DNA from: Pseudomonadota bacterium
GTDB lineage: Bacteria > Pseudomonadota > Alphaproteobacteria > Rhizobiales > Xanthobacteraceae
Direction of reading: 5' to 3'
DNA length: 13,907 nucleotides
Assembly (NCBI GenBank): GCA_963205465.1
Contig: CAUJKG010000233.1
Coordinates: 1-13,907 of the forward strand
Made by a program: the position numbers and the translations under genes. Position 1 is the stretch's first letter. The number at the start of each line of letters is the position of its first letter. The notes beneath the pieces were generated by a model that was not told where the DNA came from, did not search any database, and saw only the letters and a program-made list of their open reading frames with translations. Of the stretch, positions 1-6,727 are shown piece after piece.

Positions 1-381
1 CGCCATCTCGATCCCGTCATAAGGAATACCGACGCGCTCGTAAGGCGCATCAAAGAGATTCAGCGCTTTCGTGAACGAAGCGACCTTCTTGTCGTGAATG
101 CGCTTCTTTTCCTTGATGTCGTCGAAATAAAGATACTGTCCGTAGTGATGAAACAGCGAGGCGCGTGCGTATTCGGTCGCGGCAGTGAGATTTTCGCTCT
201 GGTCCTTTGCCTTGTTCGCGCGCTTCTCGGCCTCATCACCCCATGTCGACCACGTCGCAGGCCACGACGCCCAGTCCGGCGTCGCTTTACGAAGATCCAT
301 CAGATCGCGGTAGTGCACGCCGTCCGCAAGAAAACGATTAATGCCCTGATCGATGACGGCCTCGACAACAGATTTGCTCAC
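1..381 (-). CDS. Alpha/beta hydrolase, DHPON-hydrolase/FrsA-like, N-terminal part (partial)
   Basis: The first 127 codons are in the window; the 3' end runs off the left edge. I start it at a GTG (381) because GAGGAAG lies about six bases upstream. The translation, which begins MSKSVVEAVIDQGINRFLAD, has the helical lid region seen in 2,6-dihydroxypseudooxynicotine hydrolase and FrsA-like alpha/beta hydrolases: a Trp-rich segment at residues 38-47, the ARASLFHHYGQYLYF helix at about 74-88, and the lead-in to the first beta strand (YERVGIPYDG) at the edge. The nucleophile elbow and catalytic Asp/His are outside the window, so activity cannot be judged. Members cleave C-C bonds beside a carbonyl or hydrolyse esters and amides. 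It diverges from the GntR gene across a palindromic operator, suggesting it acts on the same compound that the regulator senses. An acyl-peptidase role is a less likely alternative. Confidence 0.8.
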   Translation of the reverse strand, partial: MSKSVVEAVIDQGINRFLADGVHYRDLMDLRKATPDWASWPATWSTWGDEAEKRANKAKDQSENLTAATEYARASLFHHYGQYLYFDDIKEKKRIHDKKVASFTKALNLFDAPYERVGIPYDGIEMA

Positions 382-560
382 GTTTCTTCCTCACCCTGAA
401 CGACGAGCACGGCTCTGCGACTCGCCCCATTGCTGTTTTCTTTTGACGATTCACTCGAACGGCTGACGCACGCTCTATTGCGCTCTTGACAGAGCGGCGC
501 TCGCCAACGCACCAACAAGACATAAGCGGGTGCTGGTAGTTCAAGTTCATCCGCACTAAG

Positions 561-572
561 TTTGTATACAAA
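561..572. promoter_or_regulatory. Candidate GntR operator, perfect palindrome TTTGTATACAAA
   Basis: This is a perfect 12-base palindrome, 35 bases before the GntR start codon and between two divergent genes. The TTGTATACAA core is a typical GntR-family operator. An almost identical site (11 of 12 bases) lies at 6071-6082 in the other divergent junction. It overlaps the putative -10 of the leftward hydrolase promoter, and a rightward TATACA could serve the regulator, so binding should repress both and give autoregulation. Binding by this particular protein is inferred. Confidence 0.7.
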
Positions 573-589
573 GATGCCGAGCGAGTCAA
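561..589 (-). promoter_or_regulatory. Putative leftward promoter of the hydrolase gene
   Basis: Read leftward there is TTGACT (589-584), a 17-base spacer and TACAAA (566-561), a 4/6 match to the -10 consensus that falls inside the palindrome. The -35 is strong and the -10 weak. It implies a leader of about 170 bases before the GTG at 381. The same TTGACT and palindrome pairing is found at 6069-6097. Confidence 0.45.
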
Positions 590-607
590 ACCTCGGCTGG
601 TGCGCGC

Positions 608-1366
608 ATGACTGGACGTTCAAAACAAAAAGCAGAAACTTCAGGCAACGGCGGACGCGATCTCCTTTATCGCGACGTGGCCGACAAAATTCGCAACCGC
701 ATCTCGTCGGGCGAGTATGCACCAAAGACAAAGCTGCCAAGCCTTTATGACCTTACCGAAGAGTTCGGTGTAAGCGCGATTTCAGTTCGGCGTGCGCTGA
801 AGGATCTCGCCTACGAAGGCCTCGTCTATGGCGAGCAAGGCCGCGGCGTTTTTGTGAAAGAAAAAGGCGTCATCCATCGCGTACTCGCAGCGACGACGGA
901 TCAGTCCATCGGCGACGAGATTGCTCGCGCCGGATTTACGCCGAAGATCAAAGAACTGAGCCACGAGCGCATCAAGGCGACGGACGAAGTCGCAGCCCGC
1001 CTGAAAATCAAGGCCGGTACACGCATTTGGCGACACCAAAAGATCGCTTATGCAGACGACGAACCAGTCAGCCTCCACTATCTCTATTATCCCGAACCGC
1101 TTGCGCAGAAGCTGAAGAACAGCATCGGCAATACTTTCGTCTTTCGCATGCTGGAGAACGCAAGGATCGAGGTCGCACAGTCGCGTTTCGAATTCGGCGC
1201 CGGCGGCTTATCGGCCAAGCACGCTGATTACTTCCAGCAATCCCCAGGCACACCAATGGGGCACATCTATTTTACACCACAGACAAAAGACGGTGCGCCC
1301 ATATTAACCGGCCATACGATCTACCGGTCGGATCGCTTCCTTTTTGCGTTCGACGTTCCACACTAA
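608..1366 (+). CDS. GntR family transcriptional regulator, HutC subfamily (wHTH + UTRA)
   Basis: A full-length 252-residue regulator of usual HutC-subfamily size. Residues about 18-85 form the GntR winged helix: LYRDVADKIRNRISSGEY, then the LPSLYDLTEEFGVSAISVRRAL recognition-helix segment (read in two parts), and the wing GLVYGEQGRGVFV. Residues about 105-250 match the UTRA ligand-binding domain, including the conserved IWRHQKIAYADDEPVSLHYLY strand region and the closing TGHTIYRSDRFLFAFDV strand. UTRA domains bind small effectors and release DNA. ATG 608 is the only plausible start; no good Shine-Dalgarno precedes it, so expression may be low. A perfect palindrome lies 35 bases upstream, with a second copy before the ABC importer, making it the likely local repressor. 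Its stop overlaps the end of the convergent ABC ATPase gene by 4 bases. Confidence 0.93.
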   Translation: MTGRSKQKAETSGNGGRDLLYRDVADKIRNRISSGEYAPKTKLPSLYDLTEEFGVSAISVRRALKDLAYEGLVYGEQGRGVFVKEKGVIHRVLAATTDQSIGDEIARAGFTPKIKELSHERIKATDEVAARLKIKAGTRIWRHQKIAYADDEPVSLHYLYYPEPLAQKLKNSIGNTFVFRMLENARIEVAQSRFEFGAGGLSAKHADYFQQSPGTPMGHIYFTPQTKDGAPILTGHTIYRSDRFLFAFDVPH

Positions 1367-2004
1367 TTTACGTTGACGCCACGCTCAATCGTGTATTTGC
1401 GATCGAGCAACTTGGCGGAATGATTACTGTCCGACTGCGCGATCAGCACCGACAGTTTTTGCCCGCGCAGCGCGCCGATTACCTCGGAGAGCCGTTGCGA
1501 AAGCGCTGGCGCAACGCCCTCGAAGGGCTCATCCAGCAACAACAGCTTGGTGCCGGCAACAATCGCGCGCGCAAGCGCAACCAGTTTTTGTTGACCGCCG
1601 CTGAGCAGAAGCGCACGGCGGTCGCGCATGGCGGCGATTTCAGGAAGCAAATCATACGCGACTTGAAGCCGCTGCTCCGGATTGAGATGCTTCATGGCCC
1701 ACACCGGCAGAAGGATGTTTTCTTCTACCGTGAGCTGCGGAACCAAACGGCGATCCTCCGGCATGTAACCGATACCGAGTGCTGCACGCTTGTCAGGCGA
1801 AAGTGACCCAAGCGGCTTTCCCTGAAACGAGATGCTGCCTTCGCGCAACGGCAGAATACCCATCAGTGCGCGCATCGTGGTCGTCTTTCCTGCACCATTG
1901 CGGCCGACGAGGCCGATCATCTCGCCTTCGTCGATCTTCAGATCGACGCCACGCAAAATCTCAATCGCTTTGATGGAGACATGGAGTGATTTTGCTTCGA
2001 ACAT
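1363..2004 (-). CDS. ABC transporter ATP-binding protein, LivF-type (HAAT family)
   Basis: Second ATPase of the importer, 213 residues. Walker A is GRNGAGKT (34-41), the signature LSGGQ (134-138) and Walker B LLLLDEP with the catalytic Glu at 159. MPEDRRLVPQLTVEENI (81-97) is the characteristic LivF Q-loop region, where LivF proteins have Glu rather than Gln. The H-switch stretch, usually VEQN in LivF, here reads IAQSD (188-192). The protein stops soon after YTIERG, about 20 residues short of usual LivF proteins (about 235), so the C-terminal tail is missing. The stop codon lies inside the last codons of the convergent GntR gene (4-base overlap). The start is 3 bases beyond the LivG-type stop, so translation is probably coupled. 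It should still hydrolyse ATP in a heterodimer with the neighbouring ATPase. Confidence 0.93.
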   Translation of the reverse strand: MFEAKSLHVSIKAIEILRGVDLKIDEGEMIGLVGRNGAGKTTTMRALMGILPLREGSISFQGKPLGSLSPDKRAALGIGYMPEDRRLVPQLTVEENILLPVWAMKHLNPEQRLQVAYDLLPEIAAMRDRRALLLSGGQQKLVALARAIVAGTKLLLLDEPFEGVAPALSQRLSEVIGALRGQKLSVLIAQSDSNHSAKLLDRKYTIERGVNVN

Positions 2005-2007
2005 AAT

Positions 2008-2751
2008 CTACCCCGCCGTTCCGGTGATGTGCGTCCGCACGATTTCGTTCTCCAGCACCGCTTTCGGAACGTCGTCGGCAATGATTCTGCCATCGTAGAA
2101 CGCAAGTACACGTTGCGCGTAACGTGAAACGATATCCATGTCATGTTCGACGAAAAGGACGGTGACATCGTTGTCGAGCGCCGACATCACGATATCCATC
2201 AGCGCGAACTTCTGCTCCGCGGCGACGCCGCTGGTAGGCTCATCCAGCAGAAGGATTTTCGGCTTTCTGGTAACGGCGACCGCAATATCGATCAGCTTGC
2301 GCACGCCTCCTGGAAGTTCCGAGATGATCTGTTCGCGATAATCGGCGAGCCGGAAACGCTCCAGCAAATTGTCGATCGCCTGCTCCATTTCGGCATCTAT
2401 TGTCGCGTAGGGCGAGTAGGCACGGCCGTTCGCGATGCCAAGCGCGACGGCAAGATTTTGCGCGGTCGTTAACGTGAGAAAAAGCTGCGGCACCTGAAAG
2501 GAACGACAGACCCCTTCTCTGGTGAGAGATCGCGGCGCATGGCCGGTAATGTCGCGGTCTTGGAGCAGAATCGTACCGCTATCGGGTTTGACATAGCCGG
2601 TGACGATATTGACGAAAGTGGTCTTGCCGGCGCCGTTCGTTCCGATCAGGCCGAGCCGCTCGGATTGCTTTACGCTGACATTGATATCATGCGCAGCAGT
2701 CACAGAGCCGAAGGATTTGTTGACCTGCTTTACCTCCAGAATCGCCGTCAT
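2008..2751 (-). CDS. ABC transporter ATP-binding protein, LivG-type (HAAT family)
   Basis: First ATPase of the importer, 247 residues from ATG 2751. That start (MTAILEVKQVNKSFG) overlaps the permease stop in an ATGA arrangement; a longer reading frame from 2862 would run far into the permease gene and has no support. Walker A is GTNGAGKT (37-44), Walker B ILLLDEP (166-172) with Glu 171, and the H-switch is VEHDM with His 203. The signature is LPGGVRK (146-152) instead of LSGGQ, a variant I recall from a LivG subgroup in Rhizobiales importers rather than a sign of inactivation. The insert RSFQVPQLFLTLTTAQNL (83-100) is the LivG Q-loop and following helix. It powers uptake together with the LivF-type partner, at the cytoplasmic face of the inner membrane. 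Confidence 0.94.
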   Translation of the reverse strand: MTAILEVKQVNKSFGSVTAAHDINVSVKQSERLGLIGTNGAGKTTFVNIVTGYVKPDSGTILLQDRDITGHAPRSLTREGVCRSFQVPQLFLTLTTAQNLAVALGIANGRAYSPYATIDAEMEQAIDNLLERFRLADYREQIISELPGGVRKLIDIAVAVTRKPKILLLDEPTSGVAAEQKFALMDIVMSALDNDVTVLFVEHDMDIVSRYAQRVLAFYDGRIIADDVPKAVLENEIVRTHITGTAG

Positions 2752-3710
2752 GCTATCTTGCTCCCTTCGAGGCGCTTCTTGCGGCGCTGGAGCAGTCCGC
2801 CAATGCCATTCGGCAGGAAGAGGATCGATGCGAGCATGAAGATGCCGAGCGACATCTGCCATGCATTTGGAAAATACTGGCTTGAGAACGAGCGAATGAA
2901 CTCAAGCATAATCGAAGCCGCGAATACCGCGCTGACGCTGAGATAGCCGCTCAGGATCGCGACAAAAACGAATTCTCCCGATGTCGTCCAGAACGCGAGC
3001 TCGGGATCAATGTGCGCAACTGCGATTGCGTTCAGTGCACCGCCGATGCCGCCGAGAAAAGCAGCAGCGGTGAAGTTCTCGGAAATGACGCGCTTGACCG
3101 ACGAGCCGAGGTATTCGACGCGGATTTCATTGTCGCGCACGGCAAGCGAAAGCAGACCGCGCACGGAGTTGAAGTGAACTTTGCAAGCTAGCGCGCATGC
3201 GACGACGAGCACACAAGCGAAAAGATAAAGAGAATACACCGCTTCGGCGGAACTCGCCGGCTGGAAGCCGAGGAAGCTCGGCGGACGCAGATTAAGCCCG
3301 TCCGATCCACCCAGGAAGTCAGCCTTCGTAAGTGCGCCATGCGCGAGCATGGAAAGCGCAAGCGTGAGCGTCGCGAAGAAGATGCTGCGGTAGCCGGCAA
3401 GCAGCGGCGCAATCACGGCGCCGAGCACAAGCGATACGAAGCCGCCCGCAAGCACAAGCAACATCGCATCATTGACGCCGCCCCACAACATGAGGAGCCC
3501 TGCACCGTAACCGCCCGCGCAGTAGAACAGCCCCTGCCCGAACGACAGCAGGCCGCTGCGAATGATCAACACGAGTCCGAGCGCGGCGAGGCCTTTGGCA
3601 AACGCGGTGACGAGTAGAAAGACGCACCAGCCAGGCAGCACTTTGCCGAGCACGGCAAGCATTACGAGCGTCAGAGCCGCGACGAAAGAAATTACGGATG
3701 GCGAGGACAT
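2748..3710 (-). CDS. ABC transporter permease, LivM-type (HAAT family)
   Basis: Inner-membrane permease, 320 residues from ATG 3710. I prefer this start over the upstream one at 3764 because it lies 1 base after the LivH-type stop, has a modest CGGAAA ribosome site, and avoids a 53-base overlap. Several hydrophobic segments are evident, for example residues 8-28, 33-52, 65-85, 90-120, 160-185 and 225-300. GLVLIIRSGLLSFGQGLFY (near 45-63) matches the LivM motif in which the first membrane pair meets GQaxFxxxGAY. VRDNEIRVEYLGSSVKRV (about 197-214) is the cytoplasmic EAA-like loop that docks on the ATPases (LivM usually has AiReNExRAxxLG). It pairs with the LivH-type permease. Its stop overlaps the LivG-type start by 4 bases. 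Confidence 0.93.
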   Translation of the reverse strand: MSSPSVISFVAALTLVMLAVLGKVLPGWCVFLLVTAFAKGLAALGLVLIIRSGLLSFGQGLFYCAGGYGAGLLMLWGGVNDAMLLVLAGGFVSLVLGAVIAPLLAGYRSIFFATLTLALSMLAHGALTKADFLGGSDGLNLRPPSFLGFQPASSAEAVYSLYLFACVLVVACALACKVHFNSVRGLLSLAVRDNEIRVEYLGSSVKRVISENFTAAAFLGGIGGALNAIAVAHIDPELAFWTTSGEFVFVAILSGYLSVSAVFAASIMLEFIRSFSSQYFPNAWQMSLGIFMLASILFLPNGIGGLLQRRKKRLEGSKIA

Positions 3711-3711
3711 A

Positions 3712-4608
3712 TCAAATTTTCCGTAGCGCAGTTGGCGCGAAGATGCCCTGTGGGCGCACCGCAAGCATCACGGCCATCACGAGATAAACAATGAAGAGCT
3801 CGGCCCAAGGCGCAAGATGGATGGCAAGCGCACGGGCGAGGCCCACGATCAGAGAGGCAATTGCTGCACCCTCAATACTGCCCAGACCGCCGATGACGAC
3901 GACGGCAAAGCTCAGCAACACGACCATGACTGCGAGACCGGGCTGAACAGAAATCTTCGGTGCGGTAAACGCTCCGCCCAGCGCCGCAAGGAATACGCCG
4001 ATGGTGAAAGCGACGATAAAAATCTTGGTCACATTGACGCCGGCGGCGCTGCTCATTTCACGATCGTGAATGACGGCAAGCACGACCTTTCCGCTTTTGG
4101 TGCGGTTCAGGCCAAGCCACAACACGATGCCGATCACGACGGCAAGGCCGACCAAGAACAAATCATAGCCGACATAGTTCATGCGGCCGATATTTATATT
4201 ACCGAACAAGCCGTAGGGCTCATAAGCATAGTAAGGGTTCACGCCCCAGATCAGCTTTGTTGCGTCCTCGAGAATGAGGAACAGGGCATAGGTGACAAGT
4301 ACAAGCACGATCTCGTCACGATGGTAGAAAAAGCGGAGCAATCCGCGCTCAAGTAGCGGGCCGAGCACGATAGCGGCAGCAAGTGCTGCTCCTGTCATCG
4401 CAAGCAGACCCAGCATCGGCGGGTTGGAACCGGAATAATACATACCCACGGCGTTCGCAGCGACATAAGCGCCAATCGCATAGAAGTTTCCGTGCGCGAT
4501 ATTCAGAATGTTCAATACGCCGAAGATCAGGGTCAGTCCCACGGCGACGATAAAAATCCATGACGCGTCGATCAGGCCGTCGATCAGGATCGTGGTAACG
4601 AGTTGCAA
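3712..4608 (-). CDS. ABC transporter permease, LivH-type (HAAT family)
   Basis: Inner-membrane permease of 298 residues. The start codon is TTG (4608), chosen because GAGGCG lies about 6 bases upstream and the protein then begins as LivH proteins do (QLVTTILIDGLIDASWIFIV). NILNIAHGNFYAIGAYVA (about 33-50) is the LivH signature, seen in the family as lNlAHGxxymxGAY. Multiple hydrophobic segments cover about residues 10-30, 58-85, 98-115, 145-165, 190-215, 225-262 and 268-285. AVIHDREMSSAAGVNV (about 178-193) is the cytoplasmic coupling loop, normally AxxxdremAxxlGin. The C-terminus, RPQGIFAPTALRKI, is typical. A TTG start and a preceding hairpin (4636-4669) would lower its yield relative to the binding protein. 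Confidence 0.93.
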   Translation of the reverse strand: MQLVTTILIDGLIDASWIFIVAVGLTLIFGVLNILNIAHGNFYAIGAYVAANAVGMYYSGSNPPMLGLLAMTGAALAAAIVLGPLLERGLLRFFYHRDEIVLVLVTYALFLILEDATKLIWGVNPYYAYEPYGLFGNINIGRMNYVGYDLFLVGLAVVIGIVLWLGLNRTKSGKVVLAVIHDREMSSAAGVNVTKIFIVAFTIGVFLAALGGAFTAPKISVQPGLAVMVVLLSFAVVVIGGLGSIEGAAIASLIVGLARALAIHLAPWAELFIVYLVMAVMLAVRPQGIFAPTALRKI

Positions 4609-4635
4609 GTTTTTCGCCTCGGCTTGAGGTTAGCG

Positions 4636-4669
4636 ATGGAACGCAACGGCTTTCGCCGCTGCGTTCCAT
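4636..4669 (-). terminator. Intercistronic stem-loop between binding protein and permease genes
   Basis: A 10-base perfect outer stem (ATGGAACGCA with TGCGTTCCAT), one mismatch, then a 4-base GC stem. In the leftward transcript the loop is GAAA closed by a C-G pair, a GNRA tetraloop. No T-run follows, so it is unlikely to be a full terminator. Its place in a 92-base gap between a binding-protein gene and its permeases suggests an RNA stabiliser or partial attenuator that lets the binding protein be made in excess. Confidence 0.6.
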
Positions 4670-4700
4670 ACTCTCCGGCGCTTACGCACCGGCGGGCGGA

Positions 4701-6017
4701 TTAGTTACACTTCGCGCCGGGAAAACCCTGCGCAATCCAGTCTTCCGATTTGATTCCGACCGGCGGGTTCACGCATTCGGCGGCAAAGACCTCAACGTCG
4801 GTGACGATCATGCGATTGAGCTTACCGTCCCACTTGGTGACGCCGATTGCATTCGCCTGGATCGCCTGGTGACCATTGCCGAGCGCCATCTTAATCTTGC
4901 CGGACGGCGTGTCCCACTCAAGTCCTCGCAATGCGGCGGCGATTTGTTCCGTCGTCGGCTTATTGTTGCCGTTCGCGGCCATCGCCTTCTCGACCGCGCT
5001 CTTCAGGCCTAGAACCGATTGGGTCATGCGGTAGTGCGCCTGACTCGGCAGAACGCCCGGCTCATTCTTCTGCGTGTTGGCGATCAGCCAGTCGTTGAGC
5101 GCACTCTTCACGGCGAACGGACCACCGACGCCACGCGCACCGATGATCACGCCTTCCGGCATACGCTTGCCGAGCGGATGCAGCACATGGTCGCCAGCCA
5201 TGATCGCAACTTGACGGCCCTTGAAGAGACCGCGCGGGGCTGCCTGCAAGATAAAGGCCTGGAGGTCACCGCCCCAAAGGCTGGTGTGAATGATGCTCGG
5301 ATTGGTCTGCAGAAGCGCCGAGATTTCGGTGCCGTATTGGCCCGCGCCCAATTTCGGCCAGAGTTCGGAACCCGTCTTCGTGGTCGGATTTACTTTCTGA
5401 AGGCTCTGGATGAAGTCCTTCCAGTTGTCACGGCCATAGGCGTAATCCGGATTGATGCCGGCGGCGGTTTCGAGCTTTATTTTACGCTTTTGCAGGTAGC
5501 GAACGATGGCGACGTTATCCATCGTCGCATGCGAGGAATTGCGGAAAACATACTGATAGTTGCGGTCCTCGAAGATGCGCGGCGTTCCGCAATCGAACAG
5601 AATCAGAAGCTTTTTCATCTCTTCCGCGACGGGCGCGGCGGCGAGACAATTGCTCGACGAAATATAGCCGATGATTGCATCGAATTTGTCGCGGTCGAAC
5701 GCGTTACGCAGTTCCTGCACCTGCTTGGTGGTACCGCCGCTTTCATCGATGACACTGACTTCGACTTTCAGGCCGCCAAAGCCGATCTTGTCATACGGTG
5801 GCGGCAATTGTCCGCCGGCGTTCAGCGCCTGCACCAAACGGTTCGCTGCGTTCCAACCCGGCGTGCCGAACGATTCCGCGCCCGGACCGGACGTGAACGT
5901 AACGATACCGAGCTTGAACACCTTCTCGTTGCCCTGCGCAGAGACGGGCGTAGTTATGAAGCTCGCTGTGCTGAGGCACGCAGCAGCAGCCAGAACGCCC
6001 CAAATAAGCTTTCTCAT
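4701..6017 (-). CDS. ABC transporter substrate-binding protein, HAAT family (Peripla_BP_6)
   Basis: Periplasmic binding protein, 438 residues from ATG 6017. That start has GGAGGA 8 bases upstream; the alternative ATG at 6044 would place the ribosome site inside the gene. A Sec signal peptide is clear: MRKLIWG, a hydrophobic core, and cleavage predicted after VSA (27). The mature protein follows the type I periplasmic-binding fold: KLGIVTFTSGPGAESFGTPG (35-54) as first strand and ligand loop, DAIIGYISSSNCLAAAPVAE (113-132), the inter-domain DYAYGRDNWKDF (191-202) and EISALLQTNPSIIHTSLWGG (231-250). Four cysteines (124, 143, 415, 437) could form two disulfides. It is longer than LivJ/LivK (about 370), as are relatives binding amides or aromatic acids. 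The ligand cannot be read from sequence. First gene of the importer operon, next to an operator like that of the GntR gene. Confidence 0.93.
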   Translation of the reverse strand: MRKLIWGVLAAAACLSTASFITTPVSAQGNEKVFKLGIVTFTSGPGAESFGTPGWNAANRLVQALNAGGQLPPPYDKIGFGGLKVEVSVIDESGGTTKQVQELRNAFDRDKFDAIIGYISSSNCLAAAPVAEEMKKLLILFDCGTPRIFEDRNYQYVFRNSSHATMDNVAIVRYLQKRKIKLETAAGINPDYAYGRDNWKDFIQSLQKVNPTTKTGSELWPKLGAGQYGTEISALLQTNPSIIHTSLWGGDLQAFILQAAPRGLFKGRQVAIMAGDHVLHPLGKRMPEGVIIGARGVGGPFAVKSALNDWLIANTQKNEPGVLPSQAHYRMTQSVLGLKSAVEKAMAANGNNKPTTEQIAAALRGLEWDTPSGKIKMALGNGHQAIQANAIGVTKWDGKLNRMIVTDVEVFAAECVNPPVGIKSEDWIAQGFPGAKCN

Positions 6018-6068
6018 CTTCTCTTTCCTCCAGAACGATAGCATTTTTGTTGTTTGCCGTTGCCGGCA

Positions 6069-6097
6069 ACTATGTATACAAAGTGGGCAAGAGTCAA
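6069..6097 (-). promoter_or_regulatory. Putative leftward promoter of the ABC importer operon
   Basis: TTGACT (6097-6092), a 17-base spacer and CATAGT (6074-6069, 4/6 match). Transcription would begin near 6062, giving a leader of about 45 bases to ATG 6017. The spacer and -10 overlap the palindrome TATGTATACAAA, so a repressor on that palindrome would block RNA polymerase. Confidence 0.55.
6071..6082. promoter_or_regulatory. Candidate GntR operator, second copy (TATGTATACAAA)
   Basis: It matches the 561-572 palindrome at 11 of 12 positions and keeps the perfect inner TGTATACA. The likeness continues beyond the core: TATACAAAG is followed after 7 bases by GAGTCAAAC here, and after 9 bases at the first site. 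It sits between the divergent importer operon and the NIPSNAP gene, about 48 bases before the latter's start. This links both units to the GntR regulator, by inference. Confidence 0.68.
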
Positions 6098-6130
6098 ACT
6101 ACCGCAATGGAAGACCGGCGGGAGACAAAA

Positions 6131-6445
6131 ATGCTTATAGAAATGCGCACTTACACGCTGAAGCCGGGAACAGCCGCGGAGTACATAAAGCTATACGAAG
6201 AAAAGGGATTGCGGGTGCACCGGGAAACGCTCGGCAATCTGATCGGGTACTTCACGACCGAGATAGGCGACATCAATCAGATTGTGCATCTCTGGGGATA
6301 CTCGTCGTTCGAAGATCGTGCGGCCCGGCGAGACAAGCTCGCCGCAAATGAAGAATGGAAAAGCTTTCTGAAGGCTGCGCAGCCATACTTTGTAACGCAG
6401 AAGATTCAGCTGCTGCGCGGCACTGAATTTTCGCCAATCAAATAA
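6131..6445 (+). CDS. NIPSNAP family protein (dimeric alpha/beta barrel)
   Basis: A 104-residue protein from ATG 6131, chosen because GGGAGA sits 5 bases upstream and the family begins here (MLIEMRTYTLKPGT). An earlier in-frame ATG at 6107 or start at 6047 would add a non-homologous tail. The pattern is that of NIPSNAP domains: first strand IEMRTYTLKPG (3-13), a helix AEYIKLYEEKGL (16-27), LGNLIGYFTTEIGDINQIVHLWGY as the paired strands (37-60, here in one phrase of conserved features: Gly-tyr-phe, then NQiVHLWgYsS), and a helix with WKSFL near 80. Such small proteins form ferredoxin-like dimers and often accompany catabolic operons, with no firm catalytic role. It diverges from the importer operon over the shared operator, so it is probably co-regulated. 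No good terminator follows. Confidence 0.88.
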   Translation: MLIEMRTYTLKPGTAAEYIKLYEEKGLRVHRETLGNLIGYFTTEIGDINQIVHLWGYSSFEDRAARRDKLAANEEWKSFLKAAQPYFVTQKIQLLRGTEFSPIK

Positions 6446-6709
6446 ACAGAAACGGAGCGCCGTTGCGCCATCGAATGAATGGCATAAGCAATTGAACTAA
6501 CAAGCATTTTAGCTCATTCGCTCTGCCATATCAGGACTTATACCAACGAAACACCGAGCAATGCGCTCCGATGCCTGCATCTTGAAAAACGCCCGTGCAG
6601 AATGCGGCAGCGACCATGCGAGGATTTTCTCGGGCTGGTTTCGACCGCATCCCGAACCACGAGCATTGACCTCGCGCGCGATAAATCTTTATGAGTTACC
6701 GCGAGCGGA
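6446..6709. other. Convergent intergenic region without a supported gene
   Basis: This 264-base gap lies between the NIPSNAP gene and the 3' end of the DUF3830 gene. A small inverted repeat (AACGG, 4-base loop, CCGTT at 6451-6464) directly follows the NIPSNAP stop but has no T-run. A 50-codon frame at 6561-6713 has no ribosome site and no family resemblance. I see nothing else. Confidence 0.6.
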
Positions 6710-6727
6710 TTAGCGTTTACTCATAAA
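6688..6727. repeat. 9-base inverted repeat at the 3' end of the DUF3830 gene
   Basis: TTTATGAGT (6688-6696) and ACTCATAAA (6719-6727) are exact inverted copies around a 22-base loop that contains CCGCGAGCGG, itself able to fold. The right arm lies in the last codons of the gene ending at 6710. There is no T-run, so a terminator role is only possible. Confidence 0.45.

Noticed and set aside
486..491. TTGACA on the plus strand upstream of the GntR gene
   Set aside because: No -10-like sequence at the right distance; the likely -10 (TATACA in the palindrome) is far beyond a workable spacer.
2752..2862. N-terminal extension of the LivG-type ATPase
   Set aside because: The extra 37 residues overlap the permease gene and do not resemble ATPase sequence; the ATGA overlap at 2748-2751 marks the normal start.
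5019..6041. 340-codon open frame on the plus strand
   Set aside because: It lies wholly antisense to the binding-protein gene, which has a signal peptide, ribosome site and clear family motifs. The frame is a by-product of codon bias and shows no domain.
6561..6713. 50-codon plus-strand frame in the gap after the NIPSNAP gene
   Set aside because: No Shine-Dalgarno sequence, no family resemblance, and it runs into the end of the DUF3830 gene. Too weak to call.
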